Assembly: GCA_016712675.1 (NCBI GenBank) | Contig: JADJQR010000001.1 | Coordinates: 2,976,001-3,040,000, forward strand | Source of the DNA: a bacterium | GTDB taxonomy: Bacteria; Krumholzibacteriota; Krumholzibacteriia; LZORAL124-64-63 | Direction of reading: 5' to 3' | DNA length: 64,000 nt | Shown here: piece by piece, positions 1 to 8,504 of the stretch | Layout: each line of letters opens with the position of its first letter | Position numbering within the stretch: the stretch's first letter is position 1 | Translations under genes and position numbers: made by a program | The notes under the pieces: generated by a model | Database searches by the model: none | What the model saw: the letters and a program-made list of their open reading frames with translations, nothing else | Told to the model about the DNA's origin: nothing

Positions 1-892
1 GCCCGGCCGGCCCCACGTAGCTCACGGTGCCGCCGCCCGGCACGGTCGGCACCGTATTGGTCAGCAGCCGACGCTTGACCACCAGCACCCCCGGCGTGCC
101 GGGACCGCCGATGAACTTGTGCGGCGAGATGAACACCGCGTCCTTGTAGGCCAGGTGGCCCGCGCCCCCTTCGCCGTGCAGGTTCATCTCGATCTTCACA
201 TACGGCGCCGCCGCCGCGAAGTCCCACAGCGCCAGCGCGCCGTTGGCGTGCAACAGCGTCGAGATCCCCGCCGTGTCAGAGACGATGCCCGTCACGTTGC
301 TCGCGGCCGAGAAGCTGCCGATCTTCAGCGGCCGGGCGGCGTGCCGTTCCAACTCGCGCGCCAGCTGCGCCTGGTCGATGCGGCCGTCCGGATCCTCGGC
401 GATGGTCACCACCTCGGCGATCGTCTCGCGCCAGGGCAGCTCGTTCGAGTGGTGTTCGTAGGGGCCAATGAAGACGACCGGCCGCTGGTCGACCGGGATG
501 CGGGCCGCCAGGCCATGCCGAAGATCCAGGTCGCGCGGCAGCCTCAGGTTCAGAATGTCGACCAGCTTGTTGATGGCGCCCGTGGCGCCCGAGCCGCAGA
601 AGATGACCACGTCCTGGTCGGTGCCGCCCACGGCGTCGCGAATGATCCGGCGCGCGTCCTCGCGGAACCGCGTGGTCTGCAGGCCGGTGCTCGAAGTCTC
701 GGTGTGCGTGTTGGCATAGAGCGGGAGCACCTCGTCCCGCAGGAAGTCCTCGATGAAGGCCAGCGATCGCCCGCTCGCAGTATAATCGGCATAGGTCAAC
801 CGCCGCGGGCCGTACGGCCCCTCGAGCGCGCGGTCGTCACCGATGATCGCATCGCGGATCTTCTCGATCAGGGACAGGATCTGCGGCTCCAC
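1..892 (-). CDS. Class V aminotransferase / cysteine desulfurase-like PLP enzyme (C-terminal end cut off)
   Basis: Fold-type-I PLP enzyme of aminotransferase class V, the family of Csd/SufS desulfurases. The visible 297 residues contain the cofactor pocket: an FCGSGATGAINKL stretch near residue 105, an NVTGIVSD stretch, and the Schiff-base lysine in SPHKFIGGPGTPG (Lys259). The reading frame runs off the window edge, so the small C-terminal domain with any catalytic cysteine is not visible and desulfurase cannot be separated from other class V activities. I chose a GTG start at 892 because a GGAAAGG ribosome site lies 5 bases upstream and no ATG precedes it in frame. It lies 22 bases downstream of the cupin gene, probably in the same transcript. 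A generic class V aminotransferase is the safe reading. Confidence 0.85.
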   Translation of the reverse strand, partial: MEPQILSLIEKIRDAIIGDDRALEGPYGPRRLTYADYTASGRSLAFIEDFLRDEVLPLYANTHTETSSTGLQTTRFREDARRIIRDAVGGTDQDVVIFCGSGATGAINKLVDILNLRLPRDLDLRHGLAARIPVDQRPVVFIGPYEHHSNELPWRETIAEVVTIAEDPDGRIDQAQLARELERHAARPLKIGSFSAASNVTGIVSDTAGISTLLHANGALALWDFAAAAPYVKIEMNLHGEGGAGHLAYKDAVFISPHKFIGGPGTPGVLVVKRRLLTNTVPTVPGGGTVSYVGPAG

Positions 893-914
893 AAGGACCT
901 TTCCGGATGAAGAC

Positions 915-1280
915 CTAAGGTGTGTCGCGATGGACGGTGTCGGGCGAGAACGCCGGCAGGCAGACCGCGACGTAGTGGGCGCCGCCGGGAGCGGGCGACG
1001 AGTAGCGGACCCATTCGCCCGCGGGGCACAGCACCGCCTGGCCGGCCGCCACGTCGAGGGTCCCCGAGCGCGTCTCCACGCGCAGCACGCCGTCGAGAAC
1101 GACCGTGTACTCGTCGAAGCGCGGCGTCTGGCCCGGCTCGAGCCAGCCCGCCGGGCTGGTCATGCGGGCGATGCTCACGTCCGCGGTGCCGCTGTTGACG
1201 CGCCCGAAATACTCCTCGATGCGTTTGGGCAGGTTGCCCGCCGCCTCGATGACCGTCGGCTTGTCGATGAGCCTCGCCAC
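915..1280 (-). CDS. Small cupin-domain protein
   Basis: A 121-residue single-domain cupin. The beta-barrel pattern is visible: PGQTPRFDEYTVVLDG (motif 1 region, residues about 50-65) and AGQAVLCPAGEWVRYSS (motif 2 region, about 80-95). Motif 1 lacks the usual pair of metal-binding histidines (RFDEY instead of HxHxxxE), so metal binding is uncertain. Similar short cupins act as ethanolamine-utilisation EutQ-like proteins, sugar isomerases or ligand sensors, and nothing here chooses between these. It starts 21 bases after the COG3014-like gene on the same strand and is followed closely by the aminotransferase, so it looks like the middle of a transcript. No function is assigned beyond the fold. 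Confidence 0.75.
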   Translation of the reverse strand: MARLIDKPTVIEAAGNLPKRIEEYFGRVNSGTADVSIARMTSPAGWLEPGQTPRFDEYTVVLDGVLRVETRSGTLDVAAGQAVLCPAGEWVRYSSPAPGGAHYVAVCLPAFSPDTVHRDTP

Positions 1281-1301
1281 AGGGCACCTCCCGGCGCCGC
1301 G

Positions 1302-2801
1302 TCAGAACACGCGGCGCGACTCGAACGTCCATTGCCCGGGCTTCACGACGACGCCCGGCAGCGCCTGCGCGGCGGCCACGCGGCCGTCGGCGCCCAGCAG
1401 CTCGAGGCGCACGTCGTGGGTTCCCGGCGGCAGGTGCAGGCGCAGCACGTGGACCTGCCCCGGCAAGGTCAGCCAGCTGCGGGTGTCCGCCTGCTCGGTG
1501 ACGGCGCCCAGGAGGTTCGCCAGTACGCCCAGTCCCTTGCCCCCGGCCTTGTCCGCGGCGCGCGTCGCCAGGTACTTGGTCAGCCCGCGCAGGATGGAAC
1601 GGACGAGGATGGTCGGCTTCTCGGCGTCGAACGACACGCGCGCCGCACGCCGCAGGTTCGCCGCCCGCGCGCCGACCGCGTTGCCACCGGCCGTGCCGGC
1701 GCTCGCACGTATGCCCCCGAACGGCAGCGGCACCTCGTCGTGCAGCTCGGGCGCGGCGACCGAGATCCAGTACTCCACCTCGCGGTTTCGGCCCCACGAA
1801 CGGCGGCGGTGGCCGTCGTAGAGCGACCAGCCCCAGCGTTCGCGGTCGCTGTGGTCCTCGCCCTTGAAGACGGGGAAGTCGAGGCGTACCTGCCCGAGCT
1901 GCGGAACGGCGCCGGTTTCGACCAGCAGCACCAGTTCGCCATGGCCGGGCGTCCAGACCGACGCTCGGCGCAGTGCGGCCAGGTCCGCCGAGGTGTCGCC
2001 GGTAGCCGCAAAGACCGCGGGGCTGGCCTGGGCCGCCTGCCGCAATTCCTCGGTGAAGCCGAGCCGGTCGGCCGTCCGGGCCAGGTCGCCGGCCAGCTCG
2101 AACGGCGGTTCCAGCCGCAGCAGGTCCGCATTCTGGGCGAACGCCACCGCCGCGTTGCGGTAGGCGACGAAGGCGTCGTTCAACTCCCCGTCGGCCTCGT
2201 AGAGCATGCCGCTGAACCAGAGCAGGAAGGCGTCATTGCGCACCCGTTCCAGTTCGCCGCGATCCTCCTCGCGCACGGCGCCCAGGGTCAGGTCCACGTA
2301 TTGCGCCAGCATCTGGCTGGCGCTGCGAGCCTCGACGACGGCCGCGTCCGGCCGGCCCAGCCAGGTGTAGTTGAGCGCCTTGTAGTAGGGCACCAGCGCC
2401 ATCTCGAACGGGCGCGGCCGGTAGGCGACCTTGGCATCGGAGGTCAGCAGCGCGACGGCATTCTCACCCAGCGAACGGTCGAAGCGTTCGGCTGCCGTGC
2501 GTTCGGCCGCGGCGAAAGCCTCGTTGCTCTCGGCGAAGCGGTCGGCATAGTGCAGGACGAGCCCGCGCTCGAGCCAGGCCAGCAGTTGGTCGGAACCACC
2601 GGCATTCTCATCGATGGTGCGGAGTGCACCCTCGAAGTCGCCGGCGGCCAGCGCCGGCCGCAGGTCGGCCATCCGTGCGCTATACGTGGCGCAACCGCCG
2701 GTCGCCAGCAGGACCACCAGCAGGATCGCCGCCGCGGCTGGGCGGACGCGACCGGCGCTCCCCGCGGTGCGCCGGTCCCCCGGTGTGATGTCCAGGATCA
2801 C
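1302..2801 (-). CDS. COG3014-like TPR lipoprotein
   Basis: A 499-residue exported protein. After an N-terminal arginine-rich segment there is a hydrophobic stretch and a lipobox-like TGGC (cysteine near residue 37), suggesting a lipoprotein. Residues about 45-270 are alpha-helical TPR-like repeats (ADLRPALAAGDFEGAL, LERGLVLHYADRFAESNEAF). The C-terminal part is beta-rich. The arrangement and length match the uncharacterised COG3014 family. It lies 3 bases downstream of an LpoB-like gene. COG3014 and LpoB-like genes are neighbours in several Gram-negative lineages, which suggests a shared role near peptidoglycan synthesis or the outer membrane. The exact start is uncertain: the ATG at 2801 is the longest choice, and the long basic leader before the hydrophobic segment hints that a later start is possible. 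Confidence 0.7.
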   Translation of the reverse strand: MILDITPGDRRTAGSAGRVRPAAAAILLVVLLATGGCATYSARMADLRPALAAGDFEGALRTIDENAGGSDQLLAWLERGLVLHYADRFAESNEAFAAAERTAAERFDRSLGENAVALLTSDAKVAYRPRPFEMALVPYYKALNYTWLGRPDAAVVEARSASQMLAQYVDLTLGAVREEDRGELERVRNDAFLLWFSGMLYEADGELNDAFVAYRNAAVAFAQNADLLRLEPPFELAGDLARTADRLGFTEELRQAAQASPAVFAATGDTSADLAALRRASVWTPGHGELVLLVETGAVPQLGQVRLDFPVFKGEDHSDRERWGWSLYDGHRRRSWGRNREVEYWISVAAPELHDEVPLPFGGIRASAGTAGGNAVGARAANLRRAARVSFDAEKPTILVRSILRGLTKYLATRAADKAGGKGLGVLANLLGAVTEQADTRSWLTLPGQVHVLRLHLPPGTHDVRLELLGADGRVAAAQALPGVVVKPGQWTFESRRVF

Positions 2802-2804
2802 CGC

Positions 2805-3398
2805 CTAGTCCTTGACCAGCTTCTTGATCTCCTTGTCACCCGCCCAGAGCTTCGTGTTGTCCTCGAGGTCGACCAGGTAGCAGTCCACCTGGTAGTAGCG
2901 CACCGACTCCTTGCCCTCGCGGTCGATGATCTGGTTGATTTCGCCGATCAGCATCACGTCGGCGCCCTTCTCACGACCCCACTTCTTCATCGTCTCGGGC
3001 GAGGCGAACTCCTGCTGGTCGGCCCGCTCCTCGCGCACCTGCTCGCGTTCCTCGGACGAGGCGACCACGCGCACACGTCCACCGTTGATGAAGTCGCGCT
3101 CGAGCTGGTTCACGAGCGTCTTGGTGGCGATGTGCTCGGCCGTCTTGTTGCGGATCGGCGCCACGATCAGGGTCGGCTTCTTGCCCTTCTCGGCCAGGAA
3201 GTTCTCGATCCACGCCCCGCGCTGGATCTGGTCGGCCAGGGCCGCCGACACCGTCTGGGCGTCGGTGTCATTCCAGTTGCCCGACAGGTCGATTCGCTCG
3301 CCCGCGTCGGTGCGGATGACTTCCTTGCCGCCGCCACAGCCGGCGATCGCCAGCAGCGCCGCGGCCACCAGCATGAAACGCGCGATGTTCCCGGTCAT
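2805..3398 (-). CDS. LpoB-like lipoprotein (penicillin-binding protein activator family)
   Basis: A 197-residue lipoprotein with a signal peptide and lipobox (ALLAIAGC). The body contains TLIVAPIRNKTAEHIATKTLVNQLERDFI and ADVMLIGEINQI, the pattern of the LpoB/COG3417 fold. In Escherichia coli LpoB is an outer-membrane lipoprotein that reaches through the peptidoglycan to switch on PBP1b. The start is ATG 3398, chosen because AAGGAGG lies 6 bases upstream and the ATG overlaps the stop of the molybdenum hydroxylase gene (ATGA). A longer frame to 3425 exists but has no such site. Coupling to a purine-oxidation operon is odd: see findings. Orthology to true LpoB is inferred. The family is also found in lineages where PBP activation has not been tested. 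Confidence 0.78.
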   Translation of the reverse strand: MTGNIARFMLVAAALLAIAGCGGGKEVIRTDAGERIDLSGNWNDTDAQTVSAALADQIQRGAWIENFLAEKGKKPTLIVAPIRNKTAEHIATKTLVNQLERDFINGGRVRVVASSEEREQVREERADQQEFASPETMKKWGREKGADVMLIGEINQIIDREGKESVRYYQVDCYLVDLEDNTKLWAGDKEIKKLVKD

Positions 3399-5716
3399 TC
3401 GCCTGCCTCCTTGATCTGGCGCCACACGCGTTCAGGGGTGGCGGGAATCCGGTAGATCCGGACCCCCACCGCGTCGCAGATGGCATTGACAATGGCCGGC
3501 GCCGGCCCGTCGATGGGCACCTCGCCGGCCGCCTTGGCCCCGAAGGGGCCGCTCGGTTCCTCGGTCGGAACCAGTATCGTGATCATTTCGGGCATGTCCA
3601 GCGCCGAAGCGATCTTGTAGTCCAGGAAATTGGGGTTCCGCACCCGGCCGGCGGCATCGACGATGACTTCCTCGAACAGCCCGTAGCCGATCGCCTGCGC
3701 CACGGCGCCCTCGATCTGGCCCAGGACCAGGTCCGGGTGCACGGGCGTGCCGCAGTCGACAGCCGAGACGAAGCGCCGCAGGAACACCTCGCCGGTCTCG
3801 CGGTCCACCTCCACGTCCGCGAACTGCGCCGCGAACGGCGGCGGCGACTCGTTGGACAGGTGACTGGCCGTGGCCATCGGCTGCACCTTCGCCTGGTAGA
3901 GCGCGTGACTGGCCAGCTCGGCCATCGTCCAGGCCTTGCCGCCGGGCCCCGACACCTGTCCCTCGCCGAACCGCACGTCGGTCGTCGTACACTCCCAGCG
4001 CCCGGCCGCGATCGCCGCCAGCTGTTCCCGGACCGCGCGCGCCGCCTTCTGCACGGCGCCGCCCGAGACGTAGGTCGTGCTCGAGGCATAGGCCCCCACG
4101 TCGAACGGCGTCAGGTCCGTGTCCGAGCTGAGCACGCGCACGTCCTCGTAGCGGATGCCCAGCTCCTCGGCGCAGATCTGCGCCAGGACCGTGTCCGAGC
4201 CCTGGCCGATGTCGGTGGCGCCGACGGCCAGGTTCACCGAGCCGTCCTCGTTCAGCTTCACGGTGGCCGCGCCCCAGTCCACGCCGGCAATGCCCGAGCC
4301 CTGCATGGCCAGCGCCATGCCCAGGCCCCGGCTCAGGTGCGGCGCGGTCGGTTCCTGCCTCTGGCCCCACCCGATGGCCTCGCAGCCCAGCTCGATGGCC
4401 TTCTCGAGTCCCGTGCTGCGGATCACGCGCACGAGTCCCTCCTTGCCCTCGCCCAGCTTGGCCGACAGCGGGTCGGTGTCGCCCAGGCGGATGTGGTTCT
4501 TCCGCCGCAGTTCCAGGCGATCGTGGCCCAGGACCTTCGCCACCTCGTCGATGTGGCATTCGAGCGCGAAGCAGCCCTGCGGCGCGCCGTAGCCGCGGAA
4601 GGCGCCGCTGATCGGGTTGTTCGTGTACAGGCAGGTGACCTGGAAGTGGATGTGCGCGCAGGGATACATCGGCAGCACCTTCTGCCCCGTGTTGCCCTGC
4701 ACGGTCAGCGCGTGGCTGCCATAGGCGCCCGTGTCGGCGGTCACCCGCATGCGGTTGGCGACGATGGTGCCGTCGTTCATGACGCCGGTCGTCATGACGA
4801 TGCGCTGCGGATGCCGCACGCGCGCGCAGATCAGCTCCTCCTCGCGCGTGAATTCCAGGCGCACCGGTCGTCGCGTGCGCAGCGTCATCAGCGCGACCAG
4901 GTCCTCCATGACCATTTCCTGCTTGTCGCCGAAGCCGCCGCCGACGCGCGGCTTGATGACGCGGATGTCGGCCTCCTTGAGCTCGAGGATGCGCGCGAGG
5001 ATGCGCCGCAGGTGGAACGGCACCTGCGTGCTGGTCTTCACGACCAGGCGCCCGTCCTCGTCCAGCCAGGAGATGGCGACGTGCGGCTCGATGTGGCTGG
5101 CCTGCACGCGCGGCAGCCAGTACGTGCGCTCGACGACGTGGTCACACGACTTCAGCGCCGCCTCGACGTCCCCCACCTGCTTGTCGATGCGCGCGGCCAC
5201 GTTCGTGCGGCCGCCCTCGGCGATCCCGCGCGGATCGGGGTCCTCGTGGATCAGCACATCGGTGCGCGCCAGCGCCTCGTCCATGTCCGTCAGGGCCGGC
5301 AGCACCTCGTAGCGCACGTCGATCAGGCCCAGGGCCCTCTCGGCGACCTCGAGCGTCTCGGCCACGACCACGGCCACGCGGTCTCCGATGAACCGCACCT
5401 TGGGCGGCAGGATCACCGTGTCCCAGGGCGAGGGCTCGGGATGGCTCTGGCCCGCCCGCGTGTGCGGGATGGCCTTGACCTGGGCATGCCACGCCACGTC
5501 CACCACGCCGGGCAGGGCCAGGGCGCGCGTGGCGTCCACCTCGAGCACGCGCGCGTGCGCATGAGGCGAGCCCAGGACCTTTGCCCACAGCATCCCCGGC
5601 GGGTGGATGTCGTCGGTGAAGACCGGTTCACCGCGGGCCAGCTTGAAGGCGTCGATCTTGGTGACGTTGCGGCCGACCTCGGTGCGCGGCGCGTCCTGCT
5701 GTCGATCGTGGGTCAT
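3395..5716 (-). CDS. xdhA: Xanthine dehydrogenase-type molybdenum hydroxylase, molybdopterin-binding subunit
   Basis: A 773-residue large subunit of the xanthine oxidase family. It has an aldehyde oxidase/xanthine dehydrogenase a/b hammerhead domain (about residues 20-130), then the molybdopterin cytosine dinucleotide-binding region. Visible active-site elements are GAFRGYGAPQG near residue 372 (the arginine that holds purines in xanthine dehydrogenases), the PRVGGGFGDKQE loop, and AAGEVP with the catalytic glutamate at 732. Substrate is probably a purine (xanthine, hypoxanthine or a dioxopurine), judged from the arginine and from the neighbouring 8-oxoguanine deaminase, though nicotinate or aldehyde dehydrogenases share the architecture. 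The start is ATG 5716, overlapping the iron-sulfur subunit stop. A longer frame upstream is antisense-like readthrough. It overlaps the LpoB-like gene by 4 bases. Confidence 0.92.
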   Translation of the reverse strand: MTHDRQQDAPRTEVGRNVTKIDAFKLARGEPVFTDDIHPPGMLWAKVLGSPHAHARVLEVDATRALALPGVVDVAWHAQVKAIPHTRAGQSHPEPSPWDTVILPPKVRFIGDRVAVVVAETLEVAERALGLIDVRYEVLPALTDMDEALARTDVLIHEDPDPRGIAEGGRTNVAARIDKQVGDVEAALKSCDHVVERTYWLPRVQASHIEPHVAISWLDEDGRLVVKTSTQVPFHLRRILARILELKEADIRVIKPRVGGGFGDKQEMVMEDLVALMTLRTRRPVRLEFTREEELICARVRHPQRIVMTTGVMNDGTIVANRMRVTADTGAYGSHALTVQGNTGQKVLPMYPCAHIHFQVTCLYTNNPISGAFRGYGAPQGCFALECHIDEVAKVLGHDRLELRRKNHIRLGDTDPLSAKLGEGKEGLVRVIRSTGLEKAIELGCEAIGWGQRQEPTAPHLSRGLGMALAMQGSGIAGVDWGAATVKLNEDGSVNLAVGATDIGQGSDTVLAQICAEELGIRYEDVRVLSSDTDLTPFDVGAYASSTTYVSGGAVQKAARAVREQLAAIAAGRWECTTTDVRFGEGQVSGPGGKAWTMAELASHALYQAKVQPMATASHLSNESPPPFAAQFADVEVDRETGEVFLRRFVSAVDCGTPVHPDLVLGQIEGAVAQAIGYGLFEEVIVDAAGRVRNPNFLDYKIASALDMPEMITILVPTEEPSGPFGAKAAGEVPIDGPAPAIVNAICDAVGVRIYRIPATPERVWRQIKEAGE

Positions 5717-6213
5717 CGCGCCTCCGTGCCCGTGGCGGGGATCCCGGCCAGAGCCGCGGCGACGGCGGCCGCGGCCGCCACCGGCTTGACGTAGCCGGTG
5801 CATCGGCAGAGGTTGCCGCTGAGCGCCTCGCGGATCGCGTGGTCGCCGGGCCGGGTGCCCTCGGCCCGGCATGCGCGCAGCAGGTGGTACAGGCTGACCA
5901 GCATGCCGGGCGAGCAGTAGCCGCACTGGACGCCCGCGTGCTCCACCAGCGCGTCCTGCAGCCGCCGCATCAGCGGGTCGTCGGCCAGGCCCTCGAGGGT
6001 CGTGACGCGGTGGCCGTGCGCGCGCGCCGCGGCCACGACGCAGCTGTTGACCGGCTGCCCGTCCAGCAGCACCGTGCAGGCGCCGCAGTCACCGGTCTCG
6101 CAGCCGCGCTTCGCCGCCACCAGCCCCTCGTCGCGCAGCACCGCCAGCAGGGTGGCGCCCGGGGCGGCTTCCCACTGCGCCGGTCGCCCGTTCAGCGTCA
6201 GGTCCATCCTCAT
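5713..6213 (-). CDS. xdhC: Xanthine dehydrogenase-type 2Fe-2S subunit
   Basis: A 166-residue subunit with two [2Fe-2S] clusters that passes electrons from molybdenum to FAD. The plant-ferredoxin-type cluster ligands are Cys38, Cys43, Cys46 and Cys58 (CETGDCGACTVLL). The second, all-helical domain carries Cys97, Cys100, Cys136 and Cys138 (CGYCSPGM and NLCRCTGY). All eight ligands are present, so the protein should be functional. The tail after about residue 148 is alanine-rich. It overlaps the FAD subunit before it and the molybdenum subunit after it by ATGA junctions, which implies translational coupling and equal synthesis of the three chains. Confidence 0.95.
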   Translation of the reverse strand: MRMDLTLNGRPAQWEAAPGATLLAVLRDEGLVAAKRGCETGDCGACTVLLDGQPVNSCVVAAARAHGHRVTTLEGLADDPLMRRLQDALVEHAGVQCGYCSPGMLVSLYHLLRACRAEGTRPGDHAIREALSGNLCRCTGYVKPVAAAAAVAAALAGIPATGTEAR

Positions 6214-7094
6214 GCCGCGCTCCCCTGGTCGTCGTTGCGAGGCTGCTCGGCCAGCAATCCGGCCAGCAGCCGTCGGGTGAGCACGCCCACCATCTGGCGC
6301 CGGTAGGCCGCACTGGCACGATGGTCATCGATCGGGTCGCACTCGCTGGCGGCGATCAATCCGGCATCGGCGAGCCGATCCGGCGACAGGTCTGCCACCG
6401 CCTCCCCCTCCAGCTGCGCCTCGGCCAGCATCGCCCGCATCGGCACCGGCGCCACCGAACCCAGCGCGATGCGCACCGCTCCCAGCCGCCCGTCCGCCAC
6501 CGACAGCGCCACGGCCACCTGCACCAGCGCGATGTCCTCGGCCGACCGCGTCAGCCTCCGCGCCGCCGCGCGCCAGCCGGCTCCCGCCGCCGGCAGCGCG
6601 ATGCCCGCCAGCAGGCGGTCGCCCAGCACGGTGCGCCGCGGCCCCTCGAAGAAGTCCTCCAACGGCAGGCTCTCCTGGCTGTCCTCGTCGACGATGTAGC
6701 AGACCGCATCGAGCGCCAGCAGGGCCGGCGCCAGGTCGGCCGACGGCAGCGCATTGCAGAGGTTGCCCCCGAGCGTGGCGGTCGAGCGCACCGGCCGGTT
6801 GCCGCAGTGGGCGGCCGCCTGCGCCAGCAGGCCGCCGGCGTAGCCGGTGACGAACGGGTTCGTGGCGATGTGGTGGAGCGTCGCCGCGGCGCCGACGAAG
6901 ACATCGCCGTCGGGCGTGCGCGCGATGGCCCCGAGTCCCGCGTGGTTGATGTCCACCGCGTAGTCGCACTGCGGAGGGAACAGGAACAGGTCGGTGCCGC
7001 CGGCGATGTAGACGCCCTTGCCTGGGCCGCGGCGCATCATCGCCACCGCCTCGCCCGGGCTGCCGGCGATCCGGTACTCCTTCAGATCCCACAT
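6210..7094 (-). CDS. xdhB: Xanthine dehydrogenase-type FAD-binding subunit
   Basis: A 294-residue medium subunit of the molybdenum hydroxylase family with a PCMH-type FAD-binding fold. AGGTDLF (about residues 31-37) and RSTATLGGNLCNALPSAD (about 103-120) are the two diphosphate- and isoalloxazine-binding segments. The CO dehydrogenase flavoprotein C-terminal domain follows (about 180-285). It is first in the operon FAD - 2Fe-2S - Mo. I chose ATG 7094 because GAGAACG lies just upstream and the protein then starts directly in the conserved fold. A much longer open frame that continues upstream lies antisense to the aminohydrolase gene and is not coding. The operon has its own promoter in the 93-base divergent gap. 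Confidence 0.93.
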   Translation of the reverse strand: MWDLKEYRIAGSPGEAVAMMRRGPGKGVYIAGGTDLFLFPPQCDYAVDINHAGLGAIARTPDGDVFVGAAATLHHIATNPFVTGYAGGLLAQAAAHCGNRPVRSTATLGGNLCNALPSADLAPALLALDAVCYIVDEDSQESLPLEDFFEGPRRTVLGDRLLAGIALPAAGAGWRAAARRLTRSAEDIALVQVAVALSVADGRLGAVRIALGSVAPVPMRAMLAEAQLEGEAVADLSPDRLADAGLIAASECDPIDDHRASAAYRRQMVGVLTRRLLAGLLAEQPRNDDQGSAA

Positions 7095-7111
7095 GGCGTT
7101 CTCCCTCGGCC

Positions 7112-7140
7112 TTGGGTCCGGCTGGACGGCCAAGTATACT
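7112..7140 (+). promoter_or_regulatory. Predicted promoter of the 8-oxoguanine deaminase gene
   Basis: TTGGGT at 7112-7117, a 17-base spacer and TATACT at 7135-7140. The -10 lies inside the palindrome AGTATACT, which also serves the divergent xdh promoter. It sits 47 bases upstream of the aminohydrolase start. Predicted by eye only. Confidence 0.5.
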
Positions 7141-7160
7141 GTAACCGGTGCGGCGATCAA
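7133..7160 (-). promoter_or_regulatory. Predicted promoter of the xdh operon
   Basis: Reading the minus strand: TTGATC (7160-7155), a 16-base spacer and TATACT (7138-7133). The -10 shares the palindromic AGTATACT with the opposite promoter, so the two directions should compete or be co-regulated. The distance to the FAD subunit start is 38 bases. Predicted by eye only. Confidence 0.5.
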
Positions 7161-7187
7161 CCGCCGCGCGCCACCGCGGGGAAAGCC

Positions 7188-8504
7188 ATGTCCACACCTC
7201 GGAGATTCCTGCTCGAGAACGCCGCCACGCTGGTGACCATGAACGCCGGACGCGAGGTGCTGGCCGACGGCTGGGTGGCCGCGCGCGACGGCCTGATCAC
7301 GGCCGTCGGCAACGGCCCGGTGCCGGCGGTGGTCGATGGCGCCCCGTCGGCGGACTTCGCGCGCTACGATGCGCGCGGCTGCGTCGTGCTGCCCGGCCTC
7401 GTGAACACGCACCACCACCTCTACCAGACGCGTACGCGGGCCTGGCGCGGCGCCGTCGACAGCGAACTGTTTCCCTGGCTGCGCACCCTGTACCCGGTGT
7501 GGGCCCGCCTCGACGACGACGCGTTCCACCGCGCCGCCGTGGTGGGCTGCCGGGAGCTGCTGCGCTCGGGCTGCACCCTGACCACCGACCACCACTACCT
7601 GTTCCCGCGCGCCGCCTCGCCGCACCTGCTGGACGTCGTCATCGACGCCGCCCTGCAGACCGGCATCCGCTTCCACCCGACGCGCGGCTCGATGAGCCGC
7701 TCGGTGAAGGACGGCGGCCTGCCGCCCGACGACGTGGTGCAGGACGCCGACACGATCCTCGCCGACTGCGAACGCGTCATCTCCCGCTGGCACGACCCGC
7801 GCCCGGGCGCCGCCGTGCGCGTGGCACTGGCCCCGTGCTCGCCCTTCTCGGTCGACCCCGACCTGATGCGCCGCACCGCCGAGCTGGCCCGGCGCCACGG
7901 CGTGCGCCTGCACACCCACCTGGCCGAGACGCGCGACGAGAACGCCTACTGCCTGCGGATGTACGGTTGCCGCCCGCTCGACTTCCTGGAGTCGGTCGGC
8001 TGGCTGGGCCCCGACGTCTGGCTGGCCCACGGCATCTGGTTCGCTGACGACGAAATCGCGCGGCTGGGTCGCGCCGGGACGGGCATTGCCCACTGCCCGT
8101 CGTCGAACATGCGGCTGGGCTCGGGCATCTGCCGTGTGCGCGACCTGCGTGGCGCCGGCAGCCCGGTCGGCCTGGCGGTGGACGGGTCGGCGAGCAACGA
8201 CAGCTCGAACCTGCTGGCCGAACTGCGGCAGACGCTGCTGCTGCACCGCGTGCTGGGCGGGGCCTCCGCGATGACGGTCCAGGAAGTGCTGGAGATGGCG
8301 ACGATCGACGGCGCCCGCTGCCTGGGCCGCGAGGATGCGGGCGCGATCGCGCCGGGCCGCGCCTGCGACCTGGCGGTGTTCGACCTCGCGGCGATCGGCT
8401 ACGACGGCGCCGACGACCCGGTGGCCGCGCTGCTGCTGTGCCATCCCGAACCGGCGCGCGCCACCATCGTCGGCGGGCGCGTGGTCTACGAGCGCGACGC
8501 CTGA
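7188..8504 (+). CDS. 8-oxoguanine deaminase-type aminohydrolase (TRZ/ATZ family)
   Basis: A 438-residue cytosolic metal-dependent aminohydrolase of COG0402. Metal ligands are visible: His75 and His77 in NTHHHLYQT, the histidine of HTHLAE, the histidine of LAHGIW, and the aspartate of AVDGSASND. The motif order and the QTRTRAWRGAVDSELFPWL segment resemble 8-oxoguanine deaminases and hydroxyatrazine ethylaminohydrolases. 8-Oxoguanine deaminase turns 8-oxoguanine into urate plus ammonia, which suits its position divergent from a xanthine dehydrogenase operon. Guanine deaminase or a triazine hydrolase activity remains possible. Start ATG 7188 follows a GGGGAAAG ribosome site. Its last 19 bases overlap the end of the convergent DMT transporter gene. 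Confidence 0.85.
   Translation: MSTPRRFLLENAATLVTMNAGREVLADGWVAARDGLITAVGNGPVPAVVDGAPSADFARYDARGCVVLPGLVNTHHHLYQTRTRAWRGAVDSELFPWLRTLYPVWARLDDDAFHRAAVVGCRELLRSGCTLTTDHHYLFPRAASPHLLDVVIDAALQTGIRFHPTRGSMSRSVKDGGLPPDDVVQDADTILADCERVISRWHDPRPGAAVRVALAPCSPFSVDPDLMRRTAELARRHGVRLHTHLAETRDENAYCLRMYGCRPLDFLESVGWLGPDVWLAHGIWFADDEIARLGRAGTGIAHCPSSNMRLGSGICRVRDLRGAGSPVGLAVDGSASNDSSNLLAELRQTLLLHRVLGGASAMTVQEVLEMATIDGARCLGREDAGAIAPGRACDLAVFDLAAIGYDGADDPVAALLLCHPEPARATIVGGRVVYERDA

Noticed and set aside
843-3455. Long plus-strand open frame (870 codons) across the cupin and lipoprotein genes
   Set aside because: It is antisense to genes with clear families and has an arginine/glutamine/alanine-rich shadow composition typical of antisense frames in GC-rich DNA.
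8486-8504. Nineteen-base overlap of convergent genes read as a frameshift or error
   Set aside because: Both proteins have normal ends for their families. Short convergent overlaps are plausible in such a dense genome.
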